Positions 58,832 through 64,000 of a stretch of DNA of 64,000 bases are shown here, piece by piece; position 1 is the stretch's first letter; each line of letters begins with the position of its first letter. Under the pieces are notes generated by a model. It was not told the DNA's origin, ran no database searches, and saw nothing but the letters and a program-made list of their open reading frames with translations. A program made the translations under genes and the position numbers. The stretch is from Oscillospiraceae bacterium (GTDB lineage: Bacteria > Bacillota > Clostridia > Oscillospirales > Ruminococcaceae): NCBI GenBank assembly GCA_022835495.1, contig BQOK01000001.1:1736001-1800000 (forward strand), in the 5' to 3' direction.

Positions 58832-59167
58832 TTGATCAGCAGCGATGTGATACGGGGCTATAACGACACCATTCTGCTTGCCCTGCTGCTGCATAAAGAT
58901 GGCTACGGCTACGAGCTCTCGCGGGAGATACAAACGCGCACCGGCGGGGCTTACCCCATTAAGGAGACCACGCTGTATTCCGCGATCAACCGCCTGCAAA
59001 AAAATGGATACATCAGCGCGTACCAGGGCACAGAAAGCTTGGGCAAACCCCGCACCTATTACCGCATCACGGACCAGGGGCGGGCCTATTATAAAGAAAA
59101 ATGCGACGAATGGGCGGTGACCAGGCGGGTCATTGATCTGTTTGCCAGCGGGGAGGAAATAACATGA
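58832..59167 (+). CDS. PadR-family transcriptional regulator
   Basis: 111 residues from a TTG at 58832. The PadR fold is clear (LALLLHKDGYGYELSREIQT, then PIKETTLYSAINRLQKNGYI, then TYYRITDQGRAYY). It overlaps the next gene by 4 bp (ATGA). Same arrangement as the cargo pair at 24129-24943 but GC-rich and host-like. Confidence 0.93.
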   Translation: MISSDVIRGYNDTILLALLLHKDGYGYELSREIQTRTGGAYPIKETTLYSAINRLQKNGYISAYQGTESLGKPRTYYRITDQGRAYYKEKCDEWAVTRRVIDLFASGEEIT

Positions 59168-59898
59168 GCAAGGTCAGCGTATATGTGGACAATGTGTTTG
59201 CGGCATTGCCGGACACGGACGAGGCGCTGCAGATGAAGCGCGAGATCACCGCCAGCATGGAGGAACAATATGAGGCCGCCCTGGCCGGGGGCGCAAGCGA
59301 GGACGCTGCCCTTGGCCGCGCTGTGAGCCAGTTTGGCAGCGTGGAAGAGCTTCGCGAAGCGCTGGGCTGCGAAAAGGAGGCCGCGCCTTCCCAGCGCCCC
59401 ACACAGGAGGACCGGGCCTTTGCGGTGCAGTGGGTGGGCGAATATATGGCCTTTAAGAAAAAGTTTGCAAAAATGATCGCGCTGGGAATCGCCCTGTGCT
59501 GCCTGGCGCTTGGCACCACCGGGGTTATGGGTATATGGGAGGGCACCACCATGGAATGGGCCATGGCGATCCCGTTTTTCGGCCTGGGGGGCGTTGGCGC
59601 CGCGGTACTGGTATACTACGGCATCCAGCACGCAAACTATACCAAAATGCTCAAAATGTTCGGCCTGGACGAGGAGGGCAACTGGACCCAGGTGCCCGAG
59701 CAGCCCACCGCGAAAGAAAAGGCAAACCAGGCGCTTGCCAGCCGCGTGTGCAGCCTGATCATGTCTGTTATGACCCTGGCGTTTTTGATTCTGAGCTTTG
59801 TGTTTCACAAGTGGGCTTTTTCCTGGGTGGTGTTCCCCATTGGGGGTGTGCTGTGCAGCATTGTGCGCAATGCCATGGGCGCGCCGGACGAAGATTGA
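59164..59898 (+). CDS. HAAS-domain permease-prefix membrane protein
   Basis: 244 residues. The N-terminal HAAS domain (VYVDNVFAALPDTDEALQMK, then AALGRAVSQFGSVEELREAL) is followed by four membrane segments (about 108-128, 133-155, 198-218, 221-238). Probably the regulatory partner of the PadR protein, linking a membrane signal to transcription. Family role is only partly understood. Confidence 0.85.
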   Translation: MSKVSVYVDNVFAALPDTDEALQMKREITASMEEQYEAALAGGASEDAALGRAVSQFGSVEELREALGCEKEAAPSQRPTQEDRAFAVQWVGEYMAFKKKFAKMIALGIALCCLALGTTGVMGIWEGTTMEWAMAIPFFGLGGVGAAVLVYYGIQHANYTKMLKMFGLDEEGNWTQVPEQPTAKEKANQALASRVCSLIMSVMTLAFLILSFVFHKWAFSWVVFPIGGVLCSIVRNAMGAPDED

Positions 59899-59986
59899 TT
59901 TTTTGGCACCAAACCGCCTCTTTTGCATATAGTGAAGTAGCCAACATTTTTCTGTTGAGTTCCATGATTGCGGAGGAGAGTTTGTT

Positions 59987-60283
59987 ATGTCTATGCCGGT
60001 CATTTCCATGCATTGCAACCCCATCACCATGTGCCAGGCGGTCACCGACCTGATCGAGAGCATCGCCCTGGAGGAAACTGCCCTGAGCCATATCCTGAAC
60101 GCCGAGGGCGAGAAGCTGCAAAGAGTCATCGGGCTGGAGGATGTGGACTTCTGCCAGCTGATGGAAGTGAACGAGTCCGTGGCCAACATGGTTGGCGTGG
60201 TGAGCAGCCTGGAACTGGTGCTCAAGGAGAAGCTGGAGTTCATCTCCAACAACCTTTACTATCCTTCCCGCGACGAGGGCTGA
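59987..60283 (+). CDS. Small conserved helical protein, function unknown
   Basis: 98 residues. CQAVTDLIESIALEETALSH followed by ILNAEGEKLQ is a pattern I associate with short proteins of spore-forming Firmicutes, sometimes near spore-surface genes; this is recollection and no function is established. A second helical half (LMEVNESVANMVGVVSSLEL) suggests a helical hairpin. The start has GGAGGAGAG upstream. A terminator follows. Confidence 0.7.
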   Translation: MSMPVISMHCNPITMCQAVTDLIESIALEETALSHILNAEGEKLQRVIGLEDVDFCQLMEVNESVANMVGVVSSLELVLKEKLEFISNNLYYPSRDEG

Positions 60284-60305
60284 TCCAAAACATCATAGGC
60301 CTATG

Positions 60306-60340
60306 CAAAAATGCCCCCTGGTACACAGGGGGCATTTTTG
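60306..60340. terminator. Bidirectional terminator
   Basis: A perfect 15-bp stem CAAAAATGCCCCCTG with its complement (60306-60320 with 60326-60340) between convergent genes. Confidence 0.88.
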
Positions 60341-60368
60341 CTGCGGGGGATTCAGGATGGATGGAAGG

Positions 60369-60641
60369 TCAAAAAAGCAGGGCGCGCACAAAAAATGCGG
60401 CCAGCACCTGCATTGCCAGAAGGAGGGGCACGCCATACAGGAATTTTGGCTTGCGGGTTTTGTGGTGAAATAAAAGCATGCCCGCCAGAAAAGCAAAGCT
60501 GCCCCCCAGCGCGCAGAGCCAAAGCAGCGTGCGCTCCGGAACGCGCCGCTTGCCGCGGCAGGCCTGGTGCTTGTCCCAGCCGCAGATCAAAAAAGCCGCC
60601 GCGTTAACGCAGGCAAGCCACAACAGAAAAAGCGTTTGCAT
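60369..60641 (-). CDS. DUF1294 family membrane protein
   Basis: 90 residues from the ATG at 60641 (GGGAGG upstream). Two to three membrane segments and the family pattern AFLICGWDKHQACRGKRRVP, then ERTLLWLCALGGSFAFLAGM, then HHKTRKPKFLYGVPLL. Function unknown. Confidence 0.9.
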   Translation of the reverse strand: MQTLFLLWLACVNAAAFLICGWDKHQACRGKRRVPERTLLWLCALGGSFAFLAGMLLFHHKTRKPKFLYGVPLLLAMQVLAAFFVRALLF

Positions 60642-60675
60642 GGGCACAGCCTCCCAAACTGGGTCACAGAATAAA

Positions 60676-60704
60676 AAACGGACAGGCGTTTTGCCTGTCC
60701 GTTT
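60676..60704 (-). terminator. Terminator of tRNA-Ser
   Basis: A perfect 12-bp stem AAACGGACAGGC with its complement (60676-60687 with 60693-60704); leftward it runs into TTTTTTATT. Confidence 0.85.
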
Positions 60705-60705
60705 A

Positions 60706-60797
60706 TGGCGGAGAGAGAGGGATTCGAACCCTCGGTTCCTTTAAGGGGAACACACGATTTCCAGTCGTGCGCCTTAGACCAGCTCAGCCATCTCTCC
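60706..60797 (-). tRNA. tRNA-Ser(GGA)
   Basis: Minus strand: acceptor GGAGAGA pairs with TCTCTCC, discriminator G, encoded CCA. Anticodon stem CACGA/TCGTG with loop CTGGAAA gives anticodon GGA. A long variable arm (GTTCCCC...AAGGAAC) and T-loop GTTCGAATC confirm a class II serine tRNA. A TTGACA-17-TATTAT promoter precedes it. Confidence 0.93.
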
Positions 60798-60830
60798 ATG
60801 CCGCCGGCGCGGTTTTTGGGCCGCTTATTT

Positions 60831-60859
60831 ATAATACTCAAAACAGGGCGGGATGTCAA
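60831..60859 (-). promoter_or_regulatory. Promoter of tRNA-Ser
   Basis: Minus strand -35 TTGACA (60859-60854) and -10 TATTAT (60836-60831), 17 bp apart. Confidence 0.8.
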
Positions 60860-60890
60860 GGCTAAAATGGAATTTTTCCCCGAAAAGAAA

Positions 60891-60924
60891 GAACGGGCGC
60901 CCCGCTTTTGAGGGGCGCCCGTTC
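60891..60924 (-). terminator. Terminator of the DUF975 gene
   Basis: A perfect 13-bp stem GAACGGGCGCCCC with its complement (60891-60903 with 60912-60924); leftward it is followed by TTTCTTTTC. Confidence 0.85.
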
Positions 60925-60972
60925 GCAGGTTCCGCACATAAAAACGCGGCAGCGGGGGAGCGAAGGGCAAGG

Positions 60973-61707
60973 TTAATAGCGCGTGAAATCCGCCAGTTCG
61001 TCGGGGCCGGTGACGCCCAAAGCAAACGCTTTGGTGCGGGCTGCCGCATACAGCTCGGCATAGGTGGCCTGCTGGTAGGGGATGACGAACAGCACGCCCA
61101 CGCCGCACAGCATGGCCCCGAGAAACAGCCAGCCGAAAAACGAAATGTCCAGCACAAAAATCTCCATTTTTTCATCGTTGGTCATGGCAATGCTCAGTTC
61201 CTTGGCACGGCTGTAGCTCATGTAAGGATTTTCCGCCAGCAGGTAGGGCACATAATAGTATTGGTAGCTTTTATAGATCCCCGGGATAAAGCAGAGCAGG
61301 GTCCACAGAAAAATTTCCAGCCGCAGCTGGAACATCACCTTCACCACATTCAGGTACTGCTCCTTCCCCCTGAAAGCGGAGAACATGGACTCCACCGGCG
61401 GAAAACCGGCCCGGTTTTCCATCATAAAGCGGTTCTGCCCCACCTCGACCGGGTTGCTCACAAAAATGGACCACAGCAGGCCCACGACGAACAACACCGA
61501 AAAAACGCCGAACACCAGGCTGCCGAATAAACCGGACAGACTGTAGTCGTACCGAAAGGAATTCCACTGATCTGTAGAAAAATTAAAATCGAATTTAAAA
61601 TTCCCACCCAGAAGCGAGGTCAGCAGGCACACCGCAAAAACGCGCCAATAATTGCCCGAAAGCACTTTTTTGGCATTATCCTTCAATAAAGGCCTGGACC
61701 AATACAT
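60973..61707 (-). CDS. DUF975 family membrane protein
   Basis: 244 residues from the ATG at 61707 (GGAGGAAAG upstream). Family features: N-terminal LLKDNAKKVLSGNYWRVFAV, then several membrane segments, GQNRFMMENRAGFPPVESMF in the middle, and LAENPYMSYSRAKELSIAMT before the last segments. Function unknown. It is divergent from adhE with 255 bp between them. Confidence 0.9.
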   Translation of the reverse strand: MYWSRPLLKDNAKKVLSGNYWRVFAVCLLTSLLGGNFKFDFNFSTDQWNSFRYDYSLSGLFGSLVFGVFSVLFVVGLLWSIFVSNPVEVGQNRFMMENRAGFPPVESMFSAFRGKEQYLNVVKVMFQLRLEIFLWTLLCFIPGIYKSYQYYYVPYLLAENPYMSYSRAKELSIAMTNDEKMEIFVLDISFFGWLFLGAMLCGVGVLFVIPYQQATYAELYAAARTKAFALGVTGPDELADFTRY

Positions 61708-61807
61708 TGATCTTTCCTCCTTTGCACGTTACTGGCCCTATTATAACATACTTATTGCGGGTTTTCACCGGGGAAATCAGAATTATCGCACAAGCCCAAT
61801 CAAATGA

Positions 61808-61828
61808 ATTTGTGCATAGTACACAAAT
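61808..61828. promoter_or_regulatory. Dyad operator-like site between DUF975 and adhE
   Basis: ATTTGTG (61808-61814), 7-bp spacer, CACAAAT (61822-61828), a perfect dyad just upstream of a TATAAT (61835-61840). It is close to but not the same as CRP or FNR consensus sites. It may bind a regulator of either divergent gene. Confidence 0.5.
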
Positions 61829-61867
61829 AGATGTTATAATATTAACAATCATTGGCGAACCAAAACA

Positions 61868-61896
61868 TTGTTATTTGGTTAACGATATGGTATCAT
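61868..61896 (+). promoter_or_regulatory. adhE promoter overlapped by a Rex-type operator
   Basis: -35 TTGTTA (61868-61873) and -10 TATCAT (61891-61896), 17 bp apart. The 18-mer at 61868-61885 agrees with the Firmicute Rex consensus TTGTTAA-N4-TTAACAA at 12 of 14 fixed positions. Rex represses fermentative alcohol dehydrogenases when NADH/NAD is low, which fits the downstream gene. Confidence 0.75.
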
Positions 61897-61962
61897 AAAA
61901 CCATAGAGGAGAGGTTAGGTCCCCTAAAAACAAACCCTTGAACTGAAAGGACGGACGGCGCG

Positions 61963-64000
61963 ATGGCTGAGAAGAAAAAGATGATCGTGGAACCCGCAAA
62001 AACCGATGTGGAGCGCATGATCGACGGTTTGGTGGAAAAGGCCCAGAAGGCTTTGGCCGAGTTCCTGACCCTGGATCAGGACACAGTGGATAACATTGTA
62101 CACGAGATGGCCCTGGCGGGCCTTGACAAGCACCAGGAACTGGCCCGCATGGCAGTGGACGAAACCGGCCGCGGCGTGTACGAGGATAAGGTCATTAAAA
62201 ATATGTTTGCCACCGAGTATATCTGGCACAACATTAAAGCCGAAAAGACCGTGGGCATTCTGGAAGAGAACGACATGGAGGGGTATGTGGAGGTAGCCGA
62301 GCCGGTGGGCGTGATCTGCGGCGTGACCCCCACCACCAACCCCACCTCCACGACCCTGTTCAAATGCCTGATTGCGGTAAAAACCCGCAACCCCATCGTT
62401 TTTGGCTTTCACCCCTCCGCCCAGAACTGCAGCGCCGAGGCCGCCCGCATCGTGTATGAGGCGGCGGTGAAGGCGGGCGCGCCCGAAAACTGCATCCAGT
62501 GGATCACCGAGCCCAGCGTGGAGGCCACCGGCGCCCTGATGCGCCACCCCGGCGTGGCCACCATCCTGGCGACCGGCGGACCGGGCATGGTAAAGGCCGC
62601 GTATTCCTGCGGCAAGCCCGCTTTGGGCGTGGGCCCCGGCAACGTGCCCTGCTTTATTGAAAAGAGCGCCGACCTGCACCGGGCCTGCACCGACCTGATG
62701 ATGTCCAAGACCTTTGACAACGGCATGATCTGCGCCTCGGAACAGGCCGTGATTGTGCAAAAGGAGATCGCCCGGGATTTTGAGGCCTTCATGAAGCTGA
62801 ACAACTGCTATTTCCTGAACAAAGAGGAGACCGAGCAGCTCACCAAATACATGTTCCCGGACCCGGAAAAGGGCGTGTTCGCCCCGGTGGTGGGCAGAAG
62901 CGCCAACTGGATTGCCGAGCAGGCAGGCCTTACTGTGCCGGAAAAGACCAAGATCCTGATCGCCCCCCTGGACAAACCCAGCGACGAACACCCCCTGAGC
63001 AAGGAAAAGCTAAGCCCGGTGCTGGCTTACTTTGTGTGCAGGGACAAAGAGCAGGGTTTTGAATATGCCAACAAAATGCTGGAACTGGGGGGCCTTGGGC
63101 ACTCGGCGGTGATTCACACCGGCGACATGAAGATCGCCGATGAGTACGGCGTGGCAATGAAGGTGGGCCGCATTATTGTGAACAGCCCCTCCTCGCAGGG
63201 GGCCATCGGCGACATTTACAACACCAACACACCCTCGCTGACCCTGGGCTGCGGCAGCTATGGCAAGAATTCGGTGAGCCAGAATGTGACCACCGTGAAC
63301 CTGGTGAACAAAAAGCGCATTGCAAAACGGAGGGTCAACATGCAGTGGTTCAAGATCCCGCCCAAGATCTATTTCGAGGAGGACTCGATTCAGTATCTGG
63401 AAAAGATGGAGGATATCAACCGCGCGTTCATCGTGACCGACCCTGTTATGGTGGAACTGGGCAATGTGGACAAGGTGCTGTATTACCTGCGCAAGCGTGA
63501 AAAATACTGCCACAGCGAGATCTATTCGGATGTGGAGAGCGACCCCAGCGTGGAATGCATCATGCGGGGCGTGGAAGCCATGCGGGCGTTCCAGCCGGAC
63601 GTGATTATTGCCATTGGCGGCGGCAGCGCCATTGACGCGGCCAAGGGAATGTGGCTGTTCTACGAGCACCCCGACACCAGCTTCGACGGCCTGCGCCAGC
63701 GCTTTTTGGATATCCGCAAGCGCGCATTCAAATTCCCGGCGCTGGGCACCAAAACAAAGCTGGTGGCCATTCCCACCACTTCCGGCACCGGCAGCGAGGT
63801 GACCAATTTCTCGGTCATCACCGACAAGCAGAACGGCAACATCAAATACCCCCTGGCCGATTACAGCCTCACCCCGGACGTGGCGATCATTGACCCCCAG
63901 TTCACCTACACGATGCCCAAAAGCATCGTGGCCGATACCGGCCTGGACGTGCTGACCCACGCCATTGAGGCGTATGTATCGGTCATGGCCAGCGACTATA
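61963..64000 (+). CDS. adhE: Bifunctional acetaldehyde-CoA/alcohol dehydrogenase AdhE, partial (3' end beyond the window)
   Basis: 679 codons are present from the ATG at 61963 (GAAAGGACGG upstream). The N-terminal acylating aldehyde dehydrogenase has its catalytic Cys 257 in GMICASEQA and the NAD region LATGGPGMVKAAYS. A linker near 445-460 leads to the iron-dependent alcohol dehydrogenase (IIAIGGGSAIDAAKGMW, IPTTSGTGSEVTNFSVI and the start of the metal-His motif DTGLDVLTHAIEAY). It converts acetyl-CoA to ethanol with two NADH. A full-length AdhE is about 870 residues, so roughly 190 are outside. Confidence 0.95.
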   Translation, partial: MAEKKKMIVEPAKTDVERMIDGLVEKAQKALAEFLTLDQDTVDNIVHEMALAGLDKHQELARMAVDETGRGVYEDKVIKNMFATEYIWHNIKAEKTVGILEENDMEGYVEVAEPVGVICGVTPTTNPTSTTLFKCLIAVKTRNPIVFGFHPSAQNCSAEAARIVYEAAVKAGAPENCIQWITEPSVEATGALMRHPGVATILATGGPGMVKAAYSCGKPALGVGPGNVPCFIEKSADLHRACTDLMMSKTFDNGMICASEQAVIVQKEIARDFEAFMKLNNCYFLNKEETEQLTKYMFPDPEKGVFAPVVGRSANWIAEQAGLTVPEKTKILIAPLDKPSDEHPLSKEKLSPVLAYFVCRDKEQGFEYANKMLELGGLGHSAVIHTGDMKIADEYGVAMKVGRIIVNSPSSQGAIGDIYNTNTPSLTLGCGSYGKNSVSQNVTTVNLVNKKRIAKRRVNMQWFKIPPKIYFEEDSIQYLEKMEDINRAFIVTDPVMVELGNVDKVLYYLRKREKYCHSEIYSDVESDPSVECIMRGVEAMRAFQPDVIIAIGGGSAIDAAKGMWLFYEHPDTSFDGLRQRFLDIRKRAFKFPALGTKTKLVAIPTTSGTGSEVTNFSVITDKQNGNIKYPLADYSLTPDVAIIDPQFTYTMPKSIVADTGLDVLTHAIEAYVSVMASDY

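Overview
The window looks like chromosomal DNA of a GC-rich, endospore-forming clostridial bacterium, most plausibly in the Oscillospiraceae/Ruminococcaceae group. The reasons are the sporulation genes (sigG, sigE, spoIIGA, yqfC, yqfD, a ylbJ-like gene, ylmC), the Firmicute order yqfC-yqfD-phoH-ybeY-dgkA-era-yqzL-recO, strong Shine-Dalgarno sites, frequent TTG starts and an adhE fermentation gene. The genus cannot be fixed from the sequence alone.

Layout. 1-0.9 kb: a partial lipoprotein gene and ccdA (thiol redox). 1.0-2.5 kb: a type I-C-like CRISPR array of 16 repeats, read leftward, with an AT-rich leader and a terminator but no cas genes in the window. 2.5-8.3 kb: tRNA-Leu(GAG), rmuC, a polysaccharide deacetylase, and a four-gene group (DUF5685 protein, J-domain-like protein without HPD, two membrane proteins). 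8.4-10.3 kb: a TPP riboswitch controlling tenA-thiD-thiE. thiE is cut off by an IS3-family element (10.3-11.6 kb), and the other end of that element cuts a different gene (RlmD/TrmA-type methyltransferase). 11.9-15.8 kb: an NSS sodium symporter, a membrane PIG-L deacetylase and a LURP-one-related protein.

15.9-25.9 kb is an integrated mobilizable element: large serine recombinase, small HTH protein, MobV relaxase, P4-type primase/helicase, CHC2 primase, an XRE regulator with its own sigma factor, and AT-rich cargo (PadR regulator, HAAS-domain membrane protein, lipoprotein, small membrane protein). It carries no visible conjugation machinery, so it would need a helper.

26-31.3 kb: full-length RlmD-type methyltransferase, a membrane-anchored sugar-binding-like protein, an AraC regulator, tRNA-Thr(CGU), a small Cys-rich protein and the YlbJ-like protein. 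31.3-39.2 kb: the sporulation/housekeeping run from yqfC to mutS2, including a small yqzL-like gene that overlaps recO. 39.3-43.8 kb: YedK/HMCES-type protein, sigG, an anchored hypothetical protein, spoIIGA-sigE and a HAD hydrolase. 44-49.2 kb: ylmC, LTA synthase-like protein, rpsB-tsf, yerC and xpt. 49.5-54.4 kb: a branched-chain amino-acid ABC transporter in which livK has its own promoter and terminator and livHMGF has a second promoter. 54.5-60.3 kb: a hybrid histidine kinase, a double-GntR regulator interrupted by an in-frame amber codon, and a second, chromosomal PadR-HAAS pair. 60.3-64 kb: DUF1294, tRNA-Ser(GGA), DUF975, and adhE (cut by the window end) under a promoter overlapped by a good Rex-type operator.

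I found no cas genes, known defence island, retron or toxin-antitoxin module. The best leads are the cas-less array, the IS-bounded rearrangement with two different truncated genes, the degenerate J-domain protein, the element's self-contained regulation, and the amber-split regulator.
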